From Oenanthe sinensis (Eukaryota; Streptophyta; Magnoliopsida; Apiales; Apiaceae), in contig CM053796.1 in NCBI GenBank assembly GCA_028671895.1, forward strand, positions 26,162,860 through 26,226,859: a DNA stretch of 64,000 nucleotides, read 5' to 3'. A model generated the notes under the pieces. That model searched no databases. It had not been told where the DNA came from and saw nothing but the letters and a program-made list of their open reading frames with translations. Positions 1 to 11,068 of this stretch are shown here, piece by piece (position 1 is the first letter of the stretch; the number at the start of each line of letters is the position of its first letter). Both the position numbers and the translations under genes were made by a program.

Positions 1-1100
1 CGATTCTGGATTGTCAATTCTTTTAGAGAAATGTAATTTTGGTATTGGTTATCTCATTGTATAATTATTTGTTGGAACCTGAGGGGTATTTGTATCATGA
101 ACTAGATTATTAAAATTATTTTGGAGGGGCTGAATTGTTTTGAAAATTTTTATCTTGCTAGTTGCATCGTAAATATTTAATATAAATTCTTATAAATAGT
201 TATGTTTAGCCCAAATCAATATATTGGATAGATTAGTATACAGGCTTGGTGAAAATGGTGGGAGAAGATTGTACTTGCTACTTCTGTAAGAGTGGCATCA
301 AATTATTTCTGCAAAAATGAGGTCCAATTTGGTGGCCTAAAGACTGATATTGCAGAGACGTACCATATTTATTTGTTAATTAAGTTTTCCATTTGGTTGG
401 TTAGGAAGAAGTTCAGGTTTGGTGAAGAGCAATTGATTTCTTAATTCAACTCTATATTTGTGGCAACAGTATAGATATGGTCTCAGATTTTCAATAACTC
501 TCCTTGAGATGATGTAATATATCTTTTGTGTTTTACAAACTTTCTATACATATTTTCTGGTTTCAGCATCAAAGTAGACTTATTCTGTGTATGTCTCGAA
601 TGGGGGTGATCATTATATATTCAGAACCATTTTGAAAGTATGCTTCATCCCTGTTGGGTTCGTGCATTTCACTGCCAATTGATTGTATATTAAATAGTTT
701 ATTTGTTGGTGCAAATTTGGCAATCTTTAGTGAGTCTCAAAAGTATATTGACTTTGGTAAATGATTTATGTTACTTGTACAGCTTGCTGCATTCTTTTTA
801 ATGTTAAAATTGCTTTCTTTTTAATGTTAAAATTGTGGAGTTATGGGACTAAAATTTTACATCATTTTTGCTCCATCTCATTAGTCTTGTTTGTTTAGTG
901 ATAGAATGTTGCCAATGGTGTTCTATATCCGTTTTTTTTCTTTTTTTCTGGGTGTTTATTTCGGAGCTGTTCAAAAAAAAATTGGTAGCTTTCTTCATGT
1001 TAAAAAGCTTTTCTATTATGTATTCAAATAAATGTTTTTTTAGAATCCTTAATTCTATTCTATTACATAAAGATTCTTTATTAGCACGACAAAAAATATA
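1..1100. other. T-rich non-coding DNA, no gene recognised
   Basis: The stretch is rich in T runs and has stop codons in all frames apart from short chance ORFs. It has the look of an intron or 3' flank of a plant gene, but no exon, splice pair or protein similarity can be pointed to. A short open frame at 868-1101 is low-complexity, rich in F, L and S, and is not supported as a gene. Confidence 0.5.
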
Positions 1101-3223
1101 AAAATTCTTTATTGAATACTATTATGTGTTCAAATAAATATTCTCTCAACGAATATCTTTATTAACCATGTGCAATATCGTATGTATATCTTTTATGTGA
1201 ATATATTCATTTAAGATTTTATTAAATGTTGTACAAACTATATTCCTTGAATTAATATTATGAATTTTTTAACTGAGCATTTTAAAAAAAACCTTAACTC
1301 ATATTATAATTGAATAAAGGTCTAGTTCCATAGCACTAAAAATATATTTAATGACAAATATTAAAGAATCTTAAAGAATAATTTAAAAGAATCTTATTTT
1401 TTTTAAATCCTTCAAATTATTTTTTGTAATATCTTTTAATTTTGAAGTGTATTTTAAATTCTGAGATTCTTTGAAGTGCTTTTTATGATTGTTTAATTTA
1501 TTTTTAATAAAATATTTAATAAAACATATTTTTTGCACTAATTTTTTATATAGACGATCACTAATATTTTTATATAACATTCAAATTCTTTAAAGTATTT
1601 TTTTATGATTGTGTAATACTTTTTACTAAAATATTTAATAAAAAATATTTTTTTTGCATTGAGATTCATGTAGACGATCACTAATTGTTTTATATAATAT
1701 TCAGATTCTCTTATATGTTTTTTAAATTTAAATTATTAAATTTTTATTTATTGAAATATTATTTTAATAAGTAAAAATTGGTCATTAATAAATAATTTAT
1801 TAGGAAATTGTAGTTGAATTCAATTTTTAGATAAATTTTAATATTAATATTAGAACACTTAATCAAATCCTAGTCCAATCCTAATGTTTATCTACTATAA
1901 AAACACTTGGTCAAATATCAAATCAATTTCAAAGATTTCATTAAAAGTAATAGAATTTTTATATTATCATATTTATTAATAACGAACTTATACATTATGT
2001 TGAACAATTTTTACCATGTGTTTCAATAAGAATATAATTAATTAATTGGTTTAATAGTATACTAATTTTTTTTTAAGTATTTTATTCCTGATAGTGGATT
2101 CTCTTAAATATTTTAATATAAAATTTCATAAAGATTATGTTGTACCATGTGTGGAAAATATTTTTTTTTCAAGAATACTAATATTTTTTGTCAAAGATTC
2201 TAATATGTGTTTATTAAAAAGTTAGAGTTCTAATTAATATTAATGAAATTATTATATGTTTTATTAGGATGTGAATTGATGTTAATGAAAATATTACGTG
2301 TTTAAAAAAATATTATTATAATAAAATTTTATTAAAGCTAAACATTAAATTTTTATTGTGATTATATTCAAGATTCCCTTATGTGTTTACAAAAATCTTT
2401 GTTGGATGTTTATTTAAGTATTATAATAATATTTTTACAAAAATGTAATAGTTTTTTAGTTTGAAGTGCATTTTAAATAGTAAGATTCTTTAATGTGTTT
2501 TTTATGATTGTTTAATACTTTTCATTAAAATATTTAATAAGAAAGATTTTTTTTACATTGAGATCTAATGTTTCTATATAATATTCATATTCTTTAAAAT
2601 GATTTTTTATTTTTTTAAATAATGAAATGTTTTTATGAATTTTGGATATTAAGATTTTTTTTTGATATTCAAATACTAATAATTTTCCATAATATCTTAC
2701 AATTAAATATGTTAATCGAATTTTACTATTAAGATTCTTTAAAGTTTTTATATTTTTGAACAAAGTATTGAGATTCTTTAAATTTTCTTATCTGAAAGAA
2801 TATAATATTTTGTAATGTATAATATCTTACTATTAAGATTCTTTAAAGTTTTAAATTTTTGCATAAAGTATTATGATTCATTAAAGTTTCTTATATGAAA
2901 AATAGGTTTTTATATTAATTTTTTGCACAAAATACTAAGAGTTTTCTTTAATATCTTACTAAAAATATGTATTAAGTTTCTTTACAATTTTGCACAAAGT
3001 ATTAAGATGTTTTTGTACATTCTTTAAAGTTCGGCACAAAGTATATTATTTAAATTTTTAATTGTGAGGTTCTTTAATATTTTGTGTAAAATTATATTAT
3101 TTATTTTTTCTTATATGAAAAATATGTTTTTAAATTATATTTTTGCTAATAGATTCCTTTAAATGTTTTTGATATTTTAATTATTCAAATTAAAATTTTA
3201 TTTTGATATTTTTCGAGTGTGGT
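1100..3223. repeat. AT-rich region of degenerate short repeats
   Basis: The DNA is more than 75% A+T by eye and made of related units. A unit of about 115 bp, running from TTTTATGATTGT through AATATTTAATAA and ATAGACGATCACTAAT to TATATAA.ATTC, occurs near 1484 and 1602 and in weaker form near 2498. Between about 2725 and 3080 a second unit built on TTAAGATTCTTTAAAGTTT and GCACAAAGTATTAAGA recurs several times. No coding capacity is seen; this may be an old decayed element or expanded spacer. Confidence 0.6.
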
Positions 3224-3228
3224 GTCAT

Positions 3229-3689
3229 GTTAGAAATACAAACATTGTCAGATAATATGACAAATAGAGTTTATTGAAGAATAGAGTTTATGCTGAGTTA
3301 TCAGAATTTAGAAGCTGTCGATGGAGTTTACTCAAAGTTTACTCAAATTAGAGTATACTCAATCAAAGATTGATTAGGATAAAGATCGAAAGAGACAAAT
3401 CAGAGATTGATTAGGATAAAGATCTTTATGGAAGCTATCTTCATCCATATTTGGAGATTTGTAGTTGTTTACTATATAAACACAAAATTAGGTTTATATT
3501 GTAATCAATATATCATTTTAATAACCTAACAGCTCTTAAGAACATTGTTTTTCTCAGAGAGTTTTTGTATTCAGTTGATCAAAAGTTAATACAAAACATT
3601 GTTTCTTCTATATAGTTGTGTTCATAACCGATTGTTTTGATACTATTATATTGAACCCCTTCTATAATAGTCTATTTATCTGGGCAACA
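3229..3689 (+). mobile_element. Solo LTR of the A/B copia family
   Basis: It begins TGTTAGAAATAC and ends GGGCAACA, the same ends as the LTRs at 13566, 35649 and 43056. It contains the family's internal landmarks in order: GAGTTTACTC repeats, the TATA-like string TACTATATAAACACA near 3470, TAACCTAACAGCTCTTAAGAAC, and CCCCTTCTATAATAG near its end. It is flanked on both sides by the identical 5-bp string TGTCA (3224-3228 and 3690-3694), as expected of a target-site duplication. No internal element sequence follows it, so this is an LTR left by recombination between the two LTRs of a full element. At 461 bp it is shorter than the 536-573 bp of the intact LTRs. Confidence 0.9.
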
Positions 3690-5560
3690 TGTCAACTTTA
3701 TTATTTATTTTGAAAAAATATTTTTTAACAATTGCTCTTTTAATTTTAAAATTTTACAAAAACTAATTTTATAAAGAAACTACAATACATAAACGTCAAC
3801 AACAAATATAGCGAAACATTAAATTTGGTGAGTCTTATATTTTTAAACATTAGTCATTAATTATAATTTAAAATATCCTTATTCAAGAAAAGTTTAATTA
3901 TAGTGCTTCTTTCCATAAACCTCTAATTTGAATTAACTGATGCATATTTAAAATTCTTACAGATCTTTTCTAGTATCTTTAGAGATCTTTTAACTGATGC
4001 ATATTTAAAATTCTTTGTTAAGTTCTTAATTTTTATAACATATACTTAAAGTAATTTAATTGATCTCGATTATTTTCGATTATTCTGACGAGTCCTCTGT
4101 ACAAATAGTTGTAATTGACAATCAAAAACATCTAGTAGAAGCCTATTATCATCCAATGTGCAGCTAGAAGAAACCTAACCGTGCTAGTTGAACATATAGT
4201 GGAACCCTATTATCAGATATGCAGATAGAAAAAAACCCAACAATGTTAGTTGTAAACATAATAGCAGAACAATGATGGAGAGATTAATCCAAGCAATATG
4301 TGAGACTAGTTCACTCAAATTCTTAAAATCAAAAAGCAAGATGTTGATTAAGAACATAAAGATATAGATTTCAATACTAAACGATCAAAATTCACACATT
4401 TTATTATTCTAACGAGTCCTCTATACAAATAGTTGTAAGTGACAATCAAGAACATCTAGTAGAACCCTATTATCAGATGAGTAGCTGACTAAACCCAACA
4501 GTACTAGTTGTAAACATAATAGAACCATGAAGGGGAGATTAATCCAAGCACGATGCTGTCGATATCAGTTCACTCCAACTCTTAAAATCAAAAAGCAAGA
4601 TGTTGATTAAGAACATAAAGGCGTAGATTTCAACGTCAAATGACCTAAATCCACGCTTATTGGTTTCTGACTAAGATTATTCTCTAGAAAGCGTACAACA
4701 GTATATTCAACGACAATCCAAAAAACATGTAAAATAGTATCGTATAGGTGACATGTAAGGTGTTTTCCTCCATAAGAATCAGACATAATTCATTCTTTCA
4801 TTTCATTTCAAGAATGTGAATTCGAACACTTCTTCTTATAGGTAGTAGCTGGGGTTTTTAATCTCCTCGTTATATAAAATCTTGTGATATGATTTAACAT
4901 ATGTATATTATTATCATTTTCCAAAATTAATCATGTAATTAGATAATATTTTAAACATTTAGTTAACGTGTAAAATTGATGAAGATGTAAAGTCTGATAG
5001 ATATATAATTAGATATGGTAATAATTACAATATAAATTGATAAAGATTTAAATGTTAAATCAAATATGGTAATAACGATAATCAAAACTGATACAACACT
5101 TTATTTCACGTTTATATGCACATATAGAGTTCCAAAGCTTCCCATTGTCCATATATATGGAAAGAAATTAAATAAAATTTATTAGAATCTGAATTAAAAA
5201 TATAGAATTGTATATATAAAAATACAGAACACATGTTCTGTATATATAAAATTTAAACATATACTAATTAGTCCATAAAATTTTATATGTTTTAAGCTTT
5301 TAAATTATAATTCAAAATGTTTTAGTATAAAAATAAAATTATATTATGTAAAAGTAATATTTAGTGAAATTTATTTCTATTTATTATTAGTCCTTTTAAA
5401 TATTATAATATTTATAAGATTTTATACACACCTAAAACAACAGAAATTAGATAACATTTTTTTTAATGTTTATACAATAATTGTTTTACAAAATAAAATG
5501 TTACAACGCGCATTATTTTTTTTAATTTTTTATAGAGAAAATATTTATAAAATATATATG
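3690..5560. other. AT-rich spacer with local duplications
   Basis: No gene is seen. The segment contains a 24-bp direct repeat starting AACTGATGCATATTTAAAA at about 3937 and again about 3990, and the larger tandem duplication annotated at 4079-4660. The remainder is AT-rich, with no credible open frame on either strand. Confidence 0.5.
4079..4660. repeat. Tandem duplication, two diverged copies
   Basis: Copy 1 (4079-4402) and copy 2 (4403 to about 4660) share the same order of landmarks: ATTATTCT.ACGAGTCCTCT, ACAAATAGTTGTAA, CATCTAGTAGAA, CTATTATCA, TTAGTTGTAAACATAATAG, GAGATTAATCCAAGCA and AGCAAGATGTTGATTAAGAA. Copy 1 is longer because one sub-block (AGT.GAA.CCTATTATCA) is doubled inside it. 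The sequence is non-coding and its function is unknown. Confidence 0.75.
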
Positions 5561-5743
5561 TTATTTTTTTATAAACAACCAAATTTAATTAGCAACATCA
5601 ACTTGTTCGTACAGATTGGAATTTCCAAATACTTTCACAAAATCTACAGGTGCTAACAATAAATAAAACATAGACCATGGTAGAAACAGAATCCTGCTAG
5701 AAACCAACAAACTTAAAACTAGGCATCCAGTAGACTAACAAGC

Positions 5744-6930
5744 TTAGAGCGACTCTTCGAATTTTGCCATTTCGAGCAACATTTGTTCCACATCCATAAG
5801 ATCCACCGGGAGCTCCAGGCCTTGGTTTGCTTGATCTCTGACCAGCCGTGCTCCTTGCCCTTGCATCATATTCATTTGCTCGATAAGAGACTGTAACTTA
5901 CCCTCCACTGCATGCTCTAGTACCTGCCAAGTTGTGACATAGGAATTATCAATTTTTCTAGGTCAATAGTTTCTTTTGCAAATTTATCAGATATATGAAC
6001 CACCACTTTATTTTCAATCAAAGATACAGCCTCTGGGCAACGGATTCCATCCTTAAAGATGACACTATTCGCATACATTTTCTTCTTACCTTTATCATTC
6101 TTCATATTAATAGCATGTTCATCACGAGTGGGAATATTTCCCTGATTCAAACCAGACATGTCCTCTGTTGGATTCTTACTCTGCATGTTATTCACATTCA
6201 CATTTATGTTAAACTTGTACCATATTGAAGAAATTTACTTCTGGCGGACCATGGTCTGAATTCCCAAATTCTATGGAGGACTCATCATCTGAGGACACTA
6301 GATTAATTGAGCTTGAATCGGATGAAATCAGGATGGGAGCAGGAACATCCACTACTTCTCCTAGCCCCAAATTAGGTTGAATTTCCAATGCTGGTAGTGG
6401 GAGCCCTAGCCTATGTCTGCATCTAAGATTTGTTGAAGGTCACCAAATAGAAGATGGACTTGTACGAATAAGGATGCATTTGCTAGGCCTTGAGATACTA
6501 GATATACTGCCGCTCGATTCATGTCTGGAATAGTTAGAGAAAACCCCATAGTTGTTTTACCGATCTTGTAATGGTTTGCATGGATTGTGTTGATTTGACG
6601 CAGAACCTCTTCGATTTCATCATCAAAAATTATCTCATCCCGATCATGAACGGCCAAATACACCTCCTCATTATCAGTAGTGAAGTGCATTTTTCGTTTA
6701 TTAAGTCGCAATGCCTCAACCATAGCAGAATGAAGCCCCCAGAGCTCCACTTGAATCATGTTCATGCCATGAAGAGGCCTCATTCCAGCCCAAAGGAATT
6801 TCCCTTCGTCATCTCTCATGATAACACCTACACTGATCATGTTGCCATTTTGTAATGGTTGTTCTGGTTCGATGCTATCAATATTTATTTTAACAAAGAG
6901 AGGCTCTGGAGGAAACCATGCAACATCCAT
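5744..6930 (-). pseudogene. Decayed gene with RNase H-like domain
   Basis: The open frame at 6406-6930 begins MDVAWFPPEPLFVKINIDS and reads like the RNase H-like domain (RVT_3 type) common in plant proteins: Asp in NIDS, VGVIMRDDEGKFLWAG, Glu in QVELWGL and Asp in FTTDNEE. The usual final AD pair appears as AV. After the stop at 6406, coding-like sequence continues in other frames. An acidic Ser/Asp-rich stretch runs about 6235-6420, then the frame at 5917-6201, then a helical Gln/Met-rich C-terminus ending at a stop at 5744-5746. At least two frame changes separate these pieces, so the gene is broken unless introns remove them; no convincing splice pair was found. It lies downstream of the LINE RNase H on the same strand, but its N-terminus is distinct. 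It may be a host gene family or LINE-derived. Confidence 0.55.
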
Positions 6931-7242
6931 GGTGTGAGAGAGATTATAAGAAGGAAAATAGAAAAATAGATTGTCTCGGGTTTACCCCACCACTGGAGAA
7001 GATAAAAAGCCATGGGGCTTTTGAGATTACAAAAGCATCTTTGCATTGGAACTCACCAAATAAAACTTAAGGTAATATCTTAGCAGAGACATCCTTGTTT
7101 CTGGAAAATCACCATCATGATGATTTTTAAACATTGAAGAAAAATTATACCCTTGAGAACTCCTGAATAGATATTTGAATTGGGCCCATAAAGAGACTGT
7201 GTTTGAACAAACTGCATGGGCTTGTATTTGACCCAATTATTC

Positions 7243-10200
7243 CTAAATTTCTAGAGGGTGTAGCCTGTTTAGCCCAATTTTTACTAGTGAGTCCGCTTGA
7301 TGATTAAGCTCGCGAGGAACATAGTTAATAAACATGTTACTCTGAAGAATATTCGTAACCTTCTTCCCATGAACTGTAATCGGGAACAAACTCCTTTTTC
7401 CTTCCCTAATGGAGGTGATGGCATTGCACAAATCAGAACAAATAACAAATTTTCTTTCCAGATTAAGGGAAAAAATTACGTGCATGATTGCATTTATCTC
7501 CACTTTCAGGCTATTATTGGCTTTAGTAGGAGCAACAAACACATGAATTAACCTTCCCTCCTTGGACTTAATTAAGCAACATATCCCTCCTACCAAAATA
7601 TTGTTATTATTTAAACCCCAAACACCATCTACAGCACAAATCAGCTCAAAATCTAAGAATTTATGGGCCCAAAATTGGGTACCAAGTTTGTGAAATATAT
7701 CTTTATTGTTCCTCTGGGATTAACAAGCGAAAGCGGGTCATTGTGAAATGGAATTGTGTATGAGGCTTGTCCCCGCCTGTTTATTCTTGCCAAAAGTATT
7801 GCATTTGAAGAATTTTACGGTAGCCTAGTATTTTTGAAGATGAACTCATTCCTCAGCACCCAAATAGACCAACAAGTTATAGCTACCATTATTCTTCAAA
7901 TATTATTCACTTCACTATTAGTAATTATATTGAGGATATTACTTACTGAGAAGTGTTGAATTCTTTTAAGATCCTTCTCAATGCTCCACCATCGTGCTAT
8001 GAAATCTCATTTTTCCTTGGCTAAATCACAATCCCACAAAAGGTGTGAAATAGTTTCTTCTGCCCTCAAACACCATCCACATAAAGCTGGAATTTGCTGA
8101 GATTTCAACCTCCTCGAGATGAATCCCGAGTTGGAAGAACTACCCAAAGGACCTTCCATAAGAAAATAGTAACCTTTGGAGGTATCTTCAACTTCCAAAT
8201 AATTGACCAATCCCTATGCCTCCAATGAGTAGCTGGAGTAGTATGACCTGTGAGAAAAGTTTAGTTGAAAATTTATCTTTACTCATGACCATACTAGCTG
8301 ATCTTCTTTGTCATTCAAGTTTATTTATGAAACCATATTATTCAAGCGGCTTAGTGATATGCCATCTCTATTCACATTTTTTCTCATCCATAGTATCTTC
8401 CTTTGATATGCACCTAGATTTCAAATTGAGAGAAATTCTTGAACGAACATTGTGGGGCACTTGGCTATGCAAAATAATCTAGGAAGATGAGATCTAATTT
8501 TCCATCCTTGTGCCATCTATCTAGCCAGAATAATGTGGTCTTTCCATTATTTAGAATCCAGTGAAAGGAATTTTTCTGAATCAAGTCATTTACCCTAGGA
8601 TGATGGTAGATGCTAAGTATGCTATTCAACATATGTGACCCTTCCCGTCATGCCTGAACCTCAATAATGTCATAAGCCAGATAAACTCCATTTTTTTTAC
8701 ATATGAATTTATTCCAAAAATGATTTCTCTAGGAATAGAACCTCCACCACCATTTTGTTAATAAAGCTAGATTTTTATTTCTCAGCAAAGATAGTCATAG
8801 TCCACCTTCGTCTTTAGGTCTATAAATATTATCCCAACTAACCAGGTGCAGTTTCGTCTTATGAGAGCCATCAAGATTAAAAGAGTCCTAAAGGAATTGT
8901 TTTCTTATTACTTCAAGTATGTTCTCAATAGCTCTAGGGATATTATGTAAATTGAACCAGAAAAACGGGATACTGTCCAAAGAGGCCTTCAAGAGAACTA
9001 TTTTCCCAGCTAAGGAAAGCTTTTCCGATTTCTATCTCAAGAGTTTATTTTCCACTATGGAAATGAGAGGATCTCAATAAGAAAGTTTCATGGGTGTGTC
9101 TCTTAACTCTGAACCAAGGTATTTAAACTTGATTTTGAGCCCTGATAGTAATTGGAAACATTGAAGTACATGTTTTACTCCTTGGATAGATGTAAGGTCG
9201 TCACTAAGAAAGAGAATTACATCATCTTTTGGCCGTCTGATTCCACTTAATATTCTAATATTTTAATATTTTCTAATAATGGAGGTGAGAGATCAAGCCA
9301 TTACCTTTTGGCAGTCTGATTCCACTTAATACTCTACTATTTTCTGCTCTATCCAGCAACTTAGCTAAAACTTCACCTACTAAATTGAAAATCAATAAGG
9401 ATAAAGGGTCTCTCTGTCTTAGTCCACTAGAGGGACTAAACTCCTCTATGGGCGAACCATTTCTTATGTCGGGAAGCTAGAACTTTTGTAAGTAGCTTCA
9501 AAATAGAGTTCATTAAGCTAATCGGTCTAAAGTCCTGTGGTAGCTTAGGCCCATTAATTTTTAGAATCAAGACAATGAAAGAGGAGTTGAGTCCATTCGG
9601 GATCCTTTTAGTTGCATAAAATTATTTAAAGAAGAGCATAACATACCGCTTAATAAAATCCCATATAGCTTTCAGGACTCCCACATTTAAACCATCAGGG
9701 CCAAGAGCTTTGTTGGATTCCGTTTGAGCAAGAGCCAACTCAATTTCGACCACTGAATTTTTTTTACAAGGTCTTTCTTTTACTCTGAATTTAATTCAGG
9801 AAGAACTTTGTCTTTCAAAGAGAACACTTTTAGGTTGTCCTGCGAAGAGATACAGGTTAAGAAATGATTGAGAAAGATCTTTCTGATAAGCTTTTGATCA
9901 TGGGTCCAGCCTCCATCTCCCATGATACCTAAAATTTGATTTTTTTTTCTTTCGCCTAGATATTGCGAGATGGAAAAATCTGGTATTCTTTTCACCATGA
10001 AGTTGCCAGTTGAGCCGGGACTGTTGGCAAAACATACTGGTTCTGATGGCATAAAGATTTTCAAGATTAATTCTAATACCTTATTTAGTGCCCTCGTCTG
10101 CATCACAATTATATGCCTCCTCTTACTCCTTTTCTGCAGCTAAATTTTTTTGGTGAACATTCCCAAAGTGTGTTCTATTTCACTTCTTAGTTACCAATTT

Positions 10201-11033
10201 AAGATGTTTAAATTTTCCATGCAGGCTAAGTGCAGTTATTTATTATTGCCATTCTGTCCTTACTTGTTCAACTAAGCCTTCTTCTTTTACCCAGCAATTG
10301 AGAATTTTGAAAGGTCGAGGCCCCTCTAATGGCAAGCTTGATTGAAAAACTATAGGCCTATGATCCGAGTTTTTTCTCATCTATGCTTTGAGAATTCAAT
10401 TTCCTTTCAACTCCCAGAGGGTATTTACCAAAGCTCTACCTAATCTACTTTTTTTGTTTCATGGGCCATACCAAGTGAAATTTGAATTTAGCAGTCGAAC
10501 GTCTATGAGACCCAACTCAGTAATGAATTCTTGAAAGTCCATTTTTTGCGTGTTCGAAGAGCTATTTTCTCTTTCCGAATGAGCTCTAACACTATTGAGA
10601 TCACCCATTATAACTGTAGGCAGGTTGGGTTCTAAACATAGAAGATTTCTCAGTTCCATCCTTACTTTATTCTTTTCAGCTCTTCCCTGCAGTGTATATA
10701 CATTTATGCAAATGAAAGTTATATTTCCTGAACTGCAGAAACACTTTACATAAATCCACCTCTAAGATGTGGCACTGTTACAAACCTGAATTTGATTACA
10801 ATCCCAGATTGGCGGAGCCCTCTAGATTTTCCTAAAGACGGGACCTCAATTCGTCCAACCCAAGATCCTAATCACAGGTTTGTTAATATTTCTTCCTTCA
10901 ACCCTTGGCATTTCGTTTCCTACAAACATGCGAAGGCTAGTTTTTCCTCTAAAACTAGAGACCTAATATTACTTATATTACCAAAAATAACGGCCCCTTT
11001 AACGTTCCAACTTAAGAAAGTAACTTTATCCAT
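7243..11033 (-). pseudogene. LINE ORF2: endonuclease, RT, RNase H (broken)
   Basis: The start at 11033 begins MDKVTFLSWNVKG, the typical N-terminus of the APE-like endonuclease (SWNVRG). A stop replaces Gln in the following L(Q)ETK motif. GDLNSVR near 10577-10610 is the endonuclease catalytic GDFN motif. RT blocks follow in order: KALGPDGLN (about 9690-9712), DFRPISLMN (about 9515-9545), GLRQRDPLS (about 9400) and the catalytic box FLSDD (about 9197-9210, where FADD or YADD is usual). The zf-RVT motif CGWC...HLLWDC lies at 8007-8100. The RNase H at 7243-7660 keeps Asp (AVDGVWG), Glu (VEINAI), Asp (CSDLCNAI) and Asp (NHQADSLV). The length of about 3.8 kb matches a full plant L1 ORF2 of roughly 1,260 codons. 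Several stops and frameshifts break it. Confidence 0.85.
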
Positions 11034-11068
11034 AAATCAATTAACCATGCATTGTATAGGACATTCAC

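Noticed and set aside
868..1101. Open frame of 77 codons rich in F, L and S
   Set aside because: T-rich low-complexity sequence with no family resemblance, no promoter or neighbouring exon; expected by chance in such DNA.
7027..7236. Short minus-strand frame between the LINE and the RNase H-like gene
   Set aside because: No similarity to known domains and no link to either neighbour; probably 3' flank of the LINE.
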